In this document: piece after piece, positions 7,844-16,558 of the stretch
How the letters are laid out: the number at the start of each line of letters is the position of its first letter
How positions within the stretch are numbered: position 1 is the first letter of the stretch
Origin: Solirubrobacteraceae bacterium
GTDB lineage: Bacteria; Actinomycetota; Thermoleophilia; Solirubrobacterales; Solirubrobacteraceae
DNA length: 43,444 bases
NCBI GenBank assembly: GCA_024711025.1
Contig: JANJTP010000019.1
Coordinates: 74,005-117,448, forward strand
Direction: 5' to 3'
The notes under the pieces: generated by a model
Told to the model about the DNA's origin: nothing
The model's input: only the letters and a program-made list of their open reading frames with translations
Database searches by the model: none
Position numbers and translations under genes: made by a program

Positions 7844-7849
7844 TACCCT
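7844..7849 (+). promoter_or_regulatory. -10 box of murE (leaderless type)
   Basis: TACCCT lies 7 nt before ATG 7857. It supports ATG 7857 rather than the in-frame GTG at 7827 as the murE start, because the box would lie inside the longer reading. This would be an internal dcw promoter. Confidence 0.45.
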
Positions 7850-7856
7850 GCCGGCG

Positions 7857-9284
7857 ATGCGACTGCGGGAGCTCTTCGGGGAAGCGGCAGGTGCCGCCCC
7901 CGACGCCGACGTGACGTCGCTGGCCTACGACGACCGCAAGGTCGTGCCCGGGACCGCGTTCTTCTGCGTGCCCGGCCACACGCGCGACGGCCACGACTTC
8001 GCCGCGGAGGCCGTCCGCCGCGGCGCCGCTGCGCTCGTCGTCCAGCGCCCGCTCGGCCTCGGCGTGCCAGAGGTGCCGGTCGACGACGTGCGCGTCGCGA
8101 TGCCCCTCGCGGCGGCTCGCCTGAACGGCGATCCGACGGCGCGGCTGCTGATGGTCGGCGTCACCGGGACCAACGGGAAGACGACGACCGCGTACCTCGT
8201 GCGATCGCTGCTCGAGGCGGGGGGGATCCCCACCGGCCTGGTCGGCACGGTCGAGCAGATCGTCGGCGGCAGGCGATCGGCGGCGGTCCGCACCACCCCG
8301 GAGGCGATCGACCTCCAGTCGACGTTCGCCGCGATGCTCGCGGCGGGGGACCGCGCGTGCGTGATGGAGGTCTCCTCGCATGCGCTGGAGCTGCATCGCG
8401 CGGACGCGATCCACTGGGACGTCGCGATCTTCACGAACCTCACGCAGGATCACCTGGACTTCCACCCCTCGATGGAGGCGTACTTCCTCGCCAAGCGCAG
8501 GCTGTTCGAGGCCGCCCCGCGCGCGCGGATCGCGAACGTCGACGACCCGTACGGCCGCCGGCTGGCGGTCGAGCTGCCGGGCGCGGTCACGGTCGGGCTC
8601 GACAGCCCGGACGCGACGCTACGCGCCACAGAGGTTCGCGGCGACAACTCGGGCTCGGACTTCAGCGCCGGCGGGTGCCGATGGCGCGTCCCGCTGCCCG
8701 GCCCGTTCAACGTCCTCAACGCGCTGTGCGCGATCGCCGTGGCCCGCGCGGTCGGCATCGACGACGAGACCGGCCGGGCCGCGCTGCGGGGGGCCGAGCG
8801 CGCCCCCGGCAGGTTCGAGCCGGTCGACGAGGGCCAGGCCTTCGCCGTCCTGGTCGATTACGCGCACACGCCCGACTCGCTGCGCGGCGTCCTGCGCGCC
8901 GCCCGGGAGCTGTGCGGTGGGCGCGTCATCGTCGTCTTCGGGGCGGGCGGCGACCGCGACCGCGGCAAGCGCGCGCAGATGGGCGAGGTCGCCGCGCGCG
9001 AGGCCGACCTTGCGATCGTGACGTCCGACAACCCGCGCTCGGAGCCGCCGGGGGCGATCATCGACGAGATCCTGGCCGGCCTGCGCACGGGAGGCGCGAA
9101 GGGCGAGGCGATCGAGGACCGCCGTGCGGCCATCGCACGGGCCGTCGAGCTGGCGAGGCCCGGAGATGCCGTCGTGATCGCCGGCAAGGGACACGAGCAC
9201 GTCCAGGAGCTGGCCGGTGGCGTGAGCGTCCCGTTCGACGACCGCGAGGTGGCGCGCGAGGCGCTGCGGACGGTGCTCGCCTGA
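7857..9284 (+). CDS. murE: UDP-N-acetylmuramoyl-L-alanyl-D-glutamate--2,6-diaminopimelate ligase MurE
   Basis: Cytoplasmic Mur ligase that adds the third amino acid to UDP-MurNAc-L-Ala-D-Glu using ATP. The product is 475 aa from ATG 7857, chosen because MRLRELFGE matches family N termini and a TACCCT box lies 7 nt upstream; GTG 7827 would add 10 residues. The ATP loop GTNGKTTT is at residues 104-111. EVSSHALELHR and HTPDSLRGVLRA are typical. D391-N-P-R394 is the signature that selects meso-diaminopimelate rather than lysine, so the organism should have DAP-type peptidoglycan. The stop overlaps the murF start (TGATG). Confidence 0.95.
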   Translation: MRLRELFGEAAGAAPDADVTSLAYDDRKVVPGTAFFCVPGHTRDGHDFAAEAVRRGAAALVVQRPLGLGVPEVPVDDVRVAMPLAAARLNGDPTARLLMVGVTGTNGKTTTAYLVRSLLEAGGIPTGLVGTVEQIVGGRRSAAVRTTPEAIDLQSTFAAMLAAGDRACVMEVSSHALELHRADAIHWDVAIFTNLTQDHLDFHPSMEAYFLAKRRLFEAAPRARIANVDDPYGRRLAVELPGAVTVGLDSPDATLRATEVRGDNSGSDFSAGGCRWRVPLPGPFNVLNALCAIAVARAVGIDDETGRAALRGAERAPGRFEPVDEGQAFAVLVDYAHTPDSLRGVLRAARELCGGRVIVVFGAGGDRDRGKRAQMGEVAAREADLAIVTSDNPRSEPPGAIIDEILAGLRTGGAKGEAIEDRRAAIARAVELARPGDAVVIAGKGHEHVQELAGGVSVPFDDREVAREALRTVLA

Positions 9285-10627
9285 TGCGCGGGTGGGACGC
9301 GGCGCGCGTCGCCCGCGAGGCCGGCGCACGGCTCGGCGAGCCGGCGCGGCGACGCAGCGACGGCCCGCCGGGGCCGGGCAGGGCCGTCGTCGACTCGCGC
9401 GCGGCCGGGCCGGGAGACCTCTTCGTCGGCCTGCGCGGCGAGCGCGCCGACGGCGGACGGTTCGCGCCGCAGGCGATCGCCGACGGCGCCTGGGGGGCGC
9501 TCGTCGATCCGTCCGCCGCCGACGGGGCGCGGGAGGCGGCCGTCGCGGCGGGCGCGGCGCTCCTCGTCGCCGACGATCCGCTGGGCGCGCTGCAGCGCCT
9601 CGCGACGGCGTGGCGGCGCGAGCTCGGCTGCCCGGTCGTCGGCATCACCGGGTCGACCGGCAAGACGTCGACCAAGGACATCCTGCGCGGGATGCTCGAC
9701 CCCCACCTGCGCGTCGTCGCGACCGACGAGAACCTCAACACCGATATCGGCCTGCCGCTGACGATCCTCGGCGCTCCGGCGGGCAGCGAGGCCCTCGTCC
9801 TGGAGATGGCGATGCGCGGGCGCCGGCAGATCGCCGAGCTGGCCGCGATCGCCGAGCCGGACGTCGGGGTGGTCGTGAACGTCGGACCGGTCCACCTCGA
9901 GCTGCTCGGGTCGCTGGAGGCGATCGCCGAGACGAAGGCCGAGCTGATCCGCGACCTTCCGGCGCACGGCACCGCGATCGTCCCCGCCGACGAGCCGCTG
10001 CTTGCGAGCCACCGCCGCGACGACATCCGCACCGTGACGTTCGGCCCCGGCGGCGACGTCGACGAGCTGCCGGAGGGGCTCGACCTGCCGTTCGGCTCGG
10101 CGCACATGCGACGCAACGCGCTCGCGGCGCTCGCCGCCGCGCGAGCGATCGGCGTCGAGCCGCGCGGCGCCGTGCGCGTCGCCCTGTCACGCCTGCGCGG
10201 CGAGCGCCTGGCGCTCGCCGACGGGATCGTGATCGTCAACGACTGCTACAACGCGAACCCGATGTCGATGCGCGCCGCACTCGACGACCTCGCCGAGACG
10301 GCGCCGGCCCGTCGCGTCGCGGTGCTCGGCGACATGCTCGAGCTGGGCCCCTCGCAGCTCGGCCACCACGAGCAGCTCGGCCGTCAGGCACGGGCCGCCG
10401 GAGTCGGGCTGCTGGTCACGGTCGGCCCGCTCGCCGCGCACGCCGCCGAGGCCTTCGGCTCCGGCTCCCAAGCCGTGCCCGACGCCGCGACCGCCGCCCG
10501 TCTGGTCGATCGACTGCTCGAGCCGCGGGACACGGTGCTGGTCAAGGGCTCGCGGGGCGTCGGCCTCGAGGTCGTCGCCGAGGCGCTGCTGGCGGCGCGC
10601 GGGGAGGGCCAGTGGGCGAGGTCCTGA
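9284..10627 (+). CDS. murF: UDP-N-acetylmuramoyl-tripeptide--D-alanyl-D-alanine ligase MurF
   Basis: Mur ligase that completes the UDP-MurNAc pentapeptide by adding D-Ala-D-Ala. ATG 9284 overlaps the murE stop; 447 aa. The N-terminal domain has VVDSRAAGPGDLFVGLRGERADGGRF, the ATP loop GSTGKTST is at residues 123-130, and TDENLNTDIGLPLTIL, NDCYNANPMSMRAAL and VLGDMLELG are MurF hallmarks. It overlaps mraY by 16 nt. Complete, nothing odd. Confidence 0.95.
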   Translation: MRGWDAARVAREAGARLGEPARRRSDGPPGPGRAVVDSRAAGPGDLFVGLRGERADGGRFAPQAIADGAWGALVDPSAADGAREAAVAAGAALLVADDPLGALQRLATAWRRELGCPVVGITGSTGKTSTKDILRGMLDPHLRVVATDENLNTDIGLPLTILGAPAGSEALVLEMAMRGRRQIAELAAIAEPDVGVVVNVGPVHLELLGSLEAIAETKAELIRDLPAHGTAIVPADEPLLASHRRDDIRTVTFGPGGDVDELPEGLDLPFGSAHMRRNALAALAAARAIGVEPRGAVRVALSRLRGERLALADGIVIVNDCYNANPMSMRAALDDLAETAPARRVAVLGDMLELGPSQLGHHEQLGRQARAAGVGLLVTVGPLAAHAAEAFGSGSQAVPDAATAARLVDRLLEPRDTVLVKGSRGVGLEVVAEALLAARGEGQWARS

Positions 10628-11580
10628 TCGGCGGCACGGCGGCGCTGCTGCTCTGCGTCTTCCTCTCGCCGCGCTTCATCGCGTTCATGCGCGATCGCCA
10701 GTTCGGCCAGCACATCCGCGAGGAGGGGCCCGCCGGCCATCACTCCAAAGCCGGGACGCCGACGATGGGCGGCGTGGTGATCGTCCTCGCGATCACCGTG
10801 CCCTTCCTGATCCTCGGCGACCTCGACGCGCGGGCCGTGGGCGTCTTCGGGACGATGCTCGCCTGCGCCGGCGTCGGCTTCGCCGACGACTACGTGAAGA
10901 TCGTCAAGCGCCGCTCGCTCGGCCTGCGCGGGCGAACCAAGCTCGTCGTGACGGTGCTGATCTCGCTCGCCCTGTGGTGGCTGGCGACGCAGCACGCCGG
11001 CATCACGGCGACCGTCCGCCTGCGCTTCGTCGACGCGAGCCTCGACCTCGGGCCGCTCTTCCCGGTGCTCGTCTACCTGGTGATCGCGGGCACGACGAAC
11101 GGCGTGAACCTCACCGACGGCCTCGACGGGCTGGCGGCCGGCTGCGCCGGGATCGTGATGCTCGCCTACATCGGCATCACGTTCATCACCACCGGCGCGG
11201 AGGACCTCGCGCTGCTGAGCGCGTGCGTCGTCGGCGCCTGCGTCGGCTTCCTCTGGTTCAACGCGTTTCCGGCGACGATCTTCATGGGTGACACGGGGTC
11301 GCTGGGCCTCGGCGGCGCGATCGGCGCGATGGCGATCATGACGAACACCGAGTTCCTGCTGATCCTGCTCGGCGGGATCTTCGTGATCGAGGCGCTGAGC
11401 GTGATGATCCAGGTGCTCGCCTTCCAGACGATGCGAAGGCGGCTCTTCCTGATGGCCCCGATCCACCACCACTTCGAGATCCTCGGCTGGTCGGAGACGA
11501 AGATCATCCTGCGCTTCTGGATCATCGCGACGGTCTGCGCGGCGATCGGCTTCACCCTCTACCAGGCCTCGATCTCGTAG
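10612..11580 (+). CDS. mraY: Phospho-N-acetylmuramoyl-pentapeptide-transferase MraY
   Basis: Integral membrane enzyme that transfers phospho-MurNAc-pentapeptide to undecaprenyl phosphate, making lipid I. GTG 10612 has GGGGAGGG just upstream and starts inside the murF 3' end; 322 aa with about ten membrane helices. Visible motifs: HHSKAGTPTMGG (near residue 43), the catalytic FADDYVK, TNGVNLTDGLDGLA, FMGDTGSLGLGG and the APIHHHFE loop. Its TAG stop is part of the TAGCGT box before murD. Confidence 0.95.
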   Translation: MGEVLIGGTAALLLCVFLSPRFIAFMRDRQFGQHIREEGPAGHHSKAGTPTMGGVVIVLAITVPFLILGDLDARAVGVFGTMLACAGVGFADDYVKIVKRRSLGLRGRTKLVVTVLISLALWWLATQHAGITATVRLRFVDASLDLGPLFPVLVYLVIAGTTNGVNLTDGLDGLAAGCAGIVMLAYIGITFITTGAEDLALLSACVVGACVGFLWFNAFPATIFMGDTGSLGLGGAIGAMAIMTNTEFLLILLGGIFVIEALSVMIQVLAFQTMRRRLFLMAPIHHHFEILGWSETKIILRFWIIATVCAAIGFTLYQASIS

Positions 11581-11583
11581 CGT
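11578..11583 (+). promoter_or_regulatory. -10 box of murD overlapping the mraY stop codon
   Basis: TAGCGT begins with the TAG stop codon of mraY and lies 7 nt before the murD GTG at 11591. The spacing suits a leaderless murD transcript, and no Shine-Dalgarno sequence is evident. The same hexamer with the same stop-codon overlap recurs before murC. Confidence 0.45.
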
Positions 11584-11590
11584 CAGGGGC

Positions 11591-12919
11591 GTGCGACCGC
11601 ACCGTCCGCCGCTTCCGCCCGGCCCCTGGCTGGTAGTCGGCCTGCGCCGCTCCGGCGCCGCCGCCGCACGCGCGCTCTGGCAGCGCGGCGAGCCGGTCGT
11701 CTGCATCGATGCCGGCGACCCGCCCGAGGCCCGCGAGCTGCGCAGCGAGGGGTTCGAGGTCTGGACCGACGTCGACGGCGTCGCCGAGCTGCACCGGGCG
11801 CGCGCCGTCGTCAAGTCGCCCGGCGTGCCGCGCCAGGCACCGGTGATCGCGCAGGCGCACGAGCGCGGCCTTGCGGTCATCGGCGAGCTGGAGCTCGGCT
11901 GGCGGCTGCTCGAGGTGCCGTTCGTCGCCGTCACGGGAACCAACGGCAAGACGACGACCGCCGAGCTGCTCGGCGCGATCTGGCGGGCCGCCGGACGCGA
12001 CGTCGCGGTCGCCGGCAACGTCGGAACCGCCGTCAGCTCGCTCGTCGGATCGCCGGCGCCCGCGGCGACCGTCGTCTGCGAAGCGAGCTCGTTCCAGCTC
12101 GAGGACTCGCTCGCGTTCGCTCCGGAGGTCGCGCTGCTGCTCAACCTCGCGCCCGACCACCTCGACCGCCACGGCACGTTCGACGCCTACCGGGCCGCGA
12201 AGCTGCGGCTCTTCGCGCACCAGGGCCCGGACGACGTGGCCGTCGGCCCGCGCGATCTGCTGGCGCTGGCGGGCGGCCGCGCGCGGCGCGTCACGACCGG
12301 CGGGCGCGAGGACGACGATCTCGCGCTGCGCGGCGGCGAGCTCCTCTGGCGGGGGAGGCCGCTGATGGCGCTCGCCGAGCTGCGCCTGCGCGGGGCGCAC
12401 AACGCGCAGAACGCGATGGGAGCGGCCGCCGCGGCGCTGGCGTTCGGCGTCGAGTGCGAGGCGGTCGCCGAGGCGCTGCGGACGTTCGCCGGCGTCGAGC
12501 ACCGGCTCGAGGAGGTCGCCGAGCTCGGCGGCGTGCTGTGGGTCAACGACTCGAAGGCGACGAACATCGCCTCGACGATCGTCGCGCTCGATGCCGTCGA
12601 GCGCCCCGTGCACCTGATCCTCGGCGGGCAGGCGAAGGGCCAGGACTTCGGCGCGCTGCGCGAGGCGATCGATGAGCGGGTGCGCGCCTGCTACCTCATC
12701 GGGGAGGACGCGGAGCCGATCGCGTCGAGCCTCGAGGACGTTCTCCCGCTGGTGCGTTGCGGCGATCTCGCGACGGCCGTCGCGGTGGCCGGCGACGCTG
12801 CCGAGCCCGGCGATGCGGTGCTGCTCTCGCCGGCCTGCGCGAGCTTCGACCAGCACGCGAGCTTCGAGGCGCGCGGCGCGAGCTTCAAGGCGCTCGTCGC
12901 CCGCCGCGCGGCGGGCTGA
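11591..12919 (+). CDS. murD: UDP-N-acetylmuramoylalanine--D-glutamate ligase MurD
   Basis: Mur ligase adding D-glutamate to UDP-MurNAc-L-Ala. GTG 11591 follows the mraY stop by 10 nt; 442 aa. Features: N-terminal nucleotide-fold start LVVGLRRSGAAAARALW, VVKSPGVP, the ATP loop GTNGKTTT at residues 116-123, EASSFQLEDS, LNLAPDHLDRHGTFDAYRAAK, GVEHRLEEVAELGGVLWVNDSKATN and LLSPACASFDQHASFEARG near the end, all MurD-specific. Complete. Confidence 0.95.
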   Translation: MRPHRPPLPPGPWLVVGLRRSGAAAARALWQRGEPVVCIDAGDPPEARELRSEGFEVWTDVDGVAELHRARAVVKSPGVPRQAPVIAQAHERGLAVIGELELGWRLLEVPFVAVTGTNGKTTTAELLGAIWRAAGRDVAVAGNVGTAVSSLVGSPAPAATVVCEASSFQLEDSLAFAPEVALLLNLAPDHLDRHGTFDAYRAAKLRLFAHQGPDDVAVGPRDLLALAGGRARRVTTGGREDDDLALRGGELLWRGRPLMALAELRLRGAHNAQNAMGAAAAALAFGVECEAVAEALRTFAGVEHRLEEVAELGGVLWVNDSKATNIASTIVALDAVERPVHLILGGQAKGQDFGALREAIDERVRACYLIGEDAEPIASSLEDVLPLVRCGDLATAVAVAGDAAEPGDAVLLSPACASFDQHASFEARGASFKALVARRAAG

Positions 12920-12955
12920 ACAGGAGAACGCCGCTCGGCGGCGAAGCGATGCCCG

Positions 12956-14236
12956 ATGGGTCGCGTCGCCGCCGCTCGCCCGCCCGAGCCCGCCCGCGCG
13001 GCGAGCCGTGGCCGCACCCGCCGGACCGAGGAGGAGGTGCTGCTCACCGCCGTCCTCTGCCTGCTCGCCTTCGGCGCCGTGATGGTCTACAGCGCCTCGT
13101 CGGCGAGCACCGTGATCCGGACGAGCGGCGACGGGACCGGCTACCTCGTCAAGTACGTGGCGTACGGAGCGGCGGGCTTCGTCGTCCTGCGGCTGCTCGC
13201 GCGCATGCGCCTCCAGCTCGTTCTCGCGGCGACCGGGCCGTTGCTCGCGGCCGCGCTCGCCTGCCTCCTGCTGGTCAAGGTCCCGGGCATCGGCGTGAGC
13301 GCCAACGGCGCACGGCGCTGGCTGGGCGTCGGGCCCCTGCAATTCCAGCCCAGCGAGGTCGCCAAGCTGGCGCTGATCCTCTACGCCGCGCGATTCCTGG
13401 CCGAGCGGCCGCGGCGGATCCGCCGGCTCGCCGACCTCGCGCCGCTCGGGCTGGTCGCCGCGACCGCCGTCGCACTGATCGCCTCTCAGCCCGATCTCGG
13501 GACGTCGCTCGTCATCTGCTTCACGCTCGGGGCGATGCTCGCCGCCGCGGGCCTGCCGATGCGCTGGCTCGGCGGCCTGGCGACGGCCGGCAGCGCGATC
13601 GTCCTGCTCTACGCGCTCAGCGCGCCCTACCGGCGCGCGCGCCTGACCTCCTTCCTCAACCCGTGGGACCACGCGGGCGACGCCGGCTTCCAGGCCGTCC
13701 AGGGGCAGATAGCGCTGGGCTCGGGCGGCATCTTCGGCCGCGGTCTCGGCGAGTCGGTGCAGAAGATCCTCTACCTGCCGGAGGCCCACACCGACTTCAT
13801 CCTCGCCGTGATCGGCGAGGAGATCGGGCTCATCGGAATCCTCGGCCTGCTCGCCCTCTTCGTGCTCGTCGCGTGGGCCGGCCTGCGGATCGCCCAGCAG
13901 GCCCGCGGGCGCTACGCGGCGCTGCTGGCCGCCGGAGTGACGTCGCTGATCATCTCCCAGGCCACGCTCAACGTCTTCGTCGTCCTGGGCATCGCGCCGC
14001 TGACCGGCGTTCCGCTCCCGTTCATCTCGTACGGTTCGACGAGCCTCGTCACGCTGCTGGCGGGCGTCGGACTGCTGCTGAACGTGGCGCGCGGCGGCTC
14101 GGTGCACCTGCGCGCCGTCGACTCGCCCGATGCGCGACGATCCCGAGCCGATGCCGAGCACATTCCTCATCGCGGCCGGGGGGACGGCGGGGCACGTCGT
14201 GCCGGCGCTGGCGGTCGCAGACGCGCTGCGGGCTGA
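12956..14236 (+). CDS. ftsW: Peptidoglycan glycosyltransferase FtsW (SEDS family)
   Basis: Multi-pass membrane glycosyltransferase that polymerises lipid II at the septum with FtsI. ATG 12956; CAGGAG lies further upstream, near 12921. 426 aa with a basic N terminus and about ten membrane helices. SEDS hallmarks: VMVYSASSAS, GARRWLGVGPLQFQPSEVAKLALI, SQPDLGTSLV, ARLTSFLNPWDHAGDAGFQAVQGQIALGSGG is the conserved periplasmic loop (given in part), LPEAHTDFILAVIGEE, and GVPLPFISYGSTSL. After the last helix the frame continues about 40 residues as an Arg/Gly-rich tail whose last 86 nt lie inside murG. Confidence 0.93.
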   Translation: MGRVAAARPPEPARAASRGRTRRTEEEVLLTAVLCLLAFGAVMVYSASSASTVIRTSGDGTGYLVKYVAYGAAGFVVLRLLARMRLQLVLAATGPLLAAALACLLLVKVPGIGVSANGARRWLGVGPLQFQPSEVAKLALILYAARFLAERPRRIRRLADLAPLGLVAATAVALIASQPDLGTSLVICFTLGAMLAAAGLPMRWLGGLATAGSAIVLLYALSAPYRRARLTSFLNPWDHAGDAGFQAVQGQIALGSGGIFGRGLGESVQKILYLPEAHTDFILAVIGEEIGLIGILGLLALFVLVAWAGLRIAQQARGRYAALLAAGVTSLIISQATLNVFVVLGIAPLTGVPLPFISYGSTSLVTLLAGVGLLLNVARGGSVHLRAVDSPDARRSRADAEHIPHRGRGDGGARRAGAGGRRRAAG

Positions 14237-15212
14237 GGGCGGGCGCGTCGTCTTCGTCGGCGGCGAGCGAGCCGAGCGCGAGCTGGTTCCGGCCGCGGGC
14301 TACGAGCTGCGCCGGCTCGACGTGGCCGGCCTCGATCGTCGCAACCCGCTGAAGGCCGCACGCGCCGTTTGGAAGGCGGCGCTCGCGCTGCGCGCCGCCG
14401 GCCGGATCCTCGACGACGTGAGGCCGGCGGCGGTGCTCGGCGGCGGCGGCTACGTCGCCGGGCCGGTCGGCCTCGCGGCCGTCCGTCGCGGCATCCCGCT
14501 CGTCCTCACCGAGGCCGACAGCCACCTGGGGCTTGCCAACCGCCTGCTCGCGGGGCGCGCTCGCCGGGTGTGCCTGGCGTTCCCGATCGCGGGGCGCGAC
14601 GGCGAGCGCTACCTCGTCACGGGCCGGCCGATCGCCGCGCCGAGCGCCGACCGCGAAGCCTCGCGGGCGCGGTTCGGCATGTCGCCGACCGACACCGTGC
14701 TGCTGATCTTCGGCGGCTCGCTCGGGGCGCGCTCGATCAACGAGGCCGCCGTCGGCGCGTTCGGGGCAGTCGATCCCGGCTTCAAGGTGCTGCACGCCGC
14801 CGGCGAGCGTGACCTGCCGACGCTGCGCGACCGCGACCTCGGTCCCCACTACGACCTGCGCGGCTACGTCGATCGCTTCGGCGACGCGCTCGCCGCCGCC
14901 GATCTCGTGATAGCGAGGGCGGGCGGCTCGATCTTCGAGATCGCCGCCGCGGGGCTGCCGGCGATCCTCGTCCCGTTCCCGCACGCCGCGGGCGACCACC
15001 AGGCCGAGAACGCCCGTTGGATGGAGCGCGCCGGTGCCGCGCTCGTCCTGCGCGACGGAGAGCTGAGCGCCGAGCTGCTCGGCGCCGAGGCGCGGGCGCT
15101 GCTCGGCGACCCCGCGCGCCTGCGGGCGATGGCGGACGCGGCGCGGCGCATCGCCAGGCCCGATGCCGCGTGGCGGGTCGCCGGCGAGCTGCGCCTGGCG
15201 GCGGGCCGCTAG
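14151..15212 (+). CDS. murG: Undecaprenyldiphospho-muramoylpentapeptide GlcNAc transferase MurG
   Basis: Membrane-associated GT28 glycosyltransferase that adds GlcNAc to lipid I to give lipid II. I chose ATG 14151 because MPSTFLIAAGGTAGHV places the glycine loop at the normal distance from the N terminus (353 aa); ATG 14130 would add seven residues. Motifs: GGTAGHVVPALAVADAL (the GGTAGH variant of the first loop is usual in actinobacteria), GGGGYVAGPVGLAA, FGGSLGARSINEA and VIARAGGSIFEIAAAGLPAILVPFPHAAGDHQ in the donor-binding half. It starts inside the 3' end of ftsW. Its TAG stop forms part of the murC -10 box. Confidence 0.93.
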   Translation: MPSTFLIAAGGTAGHVVPALAVADALRAEGGRVVFVGGERAERELVPAAGYELRRLDVAGLDRRNPLKAARAVWKAALALRAAGRILDDVRPAAVLGGGGYVAGPVGLAAVRRGIPLVLTEADSHLGLANRLLAGRARRVCLAFPIAGRDGERYLVTGRPIAAPSADREASRARFGMSPTDTVLLIFGGSLGARSINEAAVGAFGAVDPGFKVLHAAGERDLPTLRDRDLGPHYDLRGYVDRFGDALAAADLVIARAGGSIFEIAAAGLPAILVPFPHAAGDHQAENARWMERAGAALVLRDGELSAELLGAEARALLGDPARLRAMADAARRIARPDAAWRVAGELRLAAGR

Positions 15213-15215
15213 CGT
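15210..15215 (+). promoter_or_regulatory. -10 box of murC overlapping the murG stop codon
   Basis: TAGCGT starts with the TAG stop of murG and ends 8 nt before the murC ATG at 15224. It is the same hexamer and arrangement as before murD. No ribosome binding site is seen between the box and the ATG. Confidence 0.45.
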
Positions 15216-15223
15216 CCGCGTCG

Positions 15224-16558
15224 ATGGACGACCCGAGGCCCTGGAGCGACCGGCGCCTGCACCTCGTCGGGATCGGCGGAGCGGGGATGAGCGGCTACGC
15301 GACGGTCGCCGCGCAGCTCGGCGCCGCGGTCAGCGGCTCGGACCGGGCGCCCGGACCCGGGCTCGACCGGCTGCGCGCGATCGGCATCGACGCGCGTGCC
15401 GGCCACGATCCGGTGAACGTGCCGGCCGGCGACGATGTCGAGGTCGTCCTCTCGTCGGCGATCGCGCCGGACAACCCGGAGGTCGAGGCGGCGCGCGGGC
15501 GCGGGCTGCGCGTCGTGGGGCGCGCCGTCCTGCTGGGCGAGCTGACCGGCCTGCGACGCACGATCGCGGTGGCCGGGGCCCACGGCAAGACGACGACCGC
15601 GAGCATGGTCGCCCACGTGCTGCTCGGCTGCGGCCGCCGGCCCGGCTACCTGATCGGCGGCGAGCTGCGCACGACGGGGCGCGGGGCCGACTGGGGCGAT
15701 GACCCGTGGCTCGTCGTCGAAGCCGACGAGTCCGATCGCTCGATGCTCTCGCTGCACGTCGAGACGGCGGTCGTGACGAACGTCGAGCTCGACCACCACG
15801 CGACCTACGCCTCGCTCGGCGAGCTGCGGGCCGCGTTCGCCGCGTTGCTGGCGAGCCCCGCGCACGCGATCGTGCTCGATCGGCCCGAGCTGCTGGCGCT
15901 GCGCGGCGATCGCGAGGTGCTCGCCTACGAGGCCGACGGGGTCGAGCTGGAGCCGGGCGGCTCGCGGATGCGCTGGCGCGGGATCGACGTGCGACTGGGC
16001 GTGCCGGGCCTGCACAACGCGCGCAACGCGGTCGCCGCGCTGGAGGCCGCGCGGATCGCCGGCGTCGAGCCGGAGGCCGGCGCCGCGGCGATCGCCTCGT
16101 TCGCCGGGGCCGGCCGGCGCTTCGAGCGGCTCGGGACGACCGCCGGCGGCGCGCTGGTGATCGACGACTACGCCCATCACCCCACCGAGGTCGCCGCGAC
16201 GATCGCCGCGGCGCGGACGCTCGGGCCGCGCCGGCTGGTCGCGGCCTTCCAGCCGCACCTCTACTCGCGCACGCGGCAGCTGGCGGGCGCGTTCGGGCGG
16301 GCGCTGGCGGGCGCCGACCTCGCCTGCGTGCTCGACGTGTATCCCGCGCGCGAGCGCGCCGTGGACTTCCCGGGCGTCGACGGGCGGCTCGTCGCCGCGG
16401 CCGTCGTCGACGCGGCTCCCGGCCGCGAGGTGCTGTGGCTGCCGGGCTTCGCGGAGGCCGAGCGCGTGCTCGCCGGCCGCCTGCACGGCGACGACCTGCT
16501 GCTCGTGCTCGGGGCGGGGAACGTGCGCGAGCTCGGCGAGCGGCTCGTCGTGCGCTGA
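15224..16558 (+). CDS. murC: UDP-N-acetylmuramate--L-alanine ligase MurC
   Basis: First Mur ligase of the pathway, adding L-Ala to UDP-MurNAc. ATG 15224; 444 aa. N-terminal HLVGIGGAGMSGYA (residues 13-26), SSAIAPDNPEV, ATP loop GAHGKTTT at residues 118-125, VVEADESDRSML, NVELDHH, YAHHPTEVAATI and FQPHLYSRTRQL are all characteristic. In many bacteria murB follows murC; here ftsQ follows directly. The last 11 codons plus the stop form the first unit of a 35-bp tandem array that runs on into the intergenic region. Confidence 0.95.
   Translation: MDDPRPWSDRRLHLVGIGGAGMSGYATVAAQLGAAVSGSDRAPGPGLDRLRAIGIDARAGHDPVNVPAGDDVEVVLSSAIAPDNPEVEAARGRGLRVVGRAVLLGELTGLRRTIAVAGAHGKTTTASMVAHVLLGCGRRPGYLIGGELRTTGRGADWGDDPWLVVEADESDRSMLSLHVETAVVTNVELDHHATYASLGELRAAFAALLASPAHAIVLDRPELLALRGDREVLAYEADGVELEPGGSRMRWRGIDVRLGVPGLHNARNAVAALEAARIAGVEPEAGAAAIASFAGAGRRFERLGTTAGGALVIDDYAHHPTEVAATIAAARTLGPRRLVAAFQPHLYSRTRQLAGAFGRALAGADLACVLDVYPARERAVDFPGVDGRLVAAAVVDAAPGREVLWLPGFAEAERVLAGRLHGDDLLLVLGAGNVRELGERLVVR

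Noticed and set aside
5448-8465. Very long open frame on the minus strand opposite ftsL-ftsI-murE
   Set aside because: High GC suppresses stop codons in antisense frames; composition is Arg/Gly-rich low complexity with no domain, and the plus-strand genes are unmistakable. The same holds for other long antisense frames in the window.
14175-14195. Defective glycine loop in MurG (GGTAGH instead of GGTGGH)
   Set aside because: The Ala variant is usual in actinobacterial MurG, so it is not a sign of inactivity.
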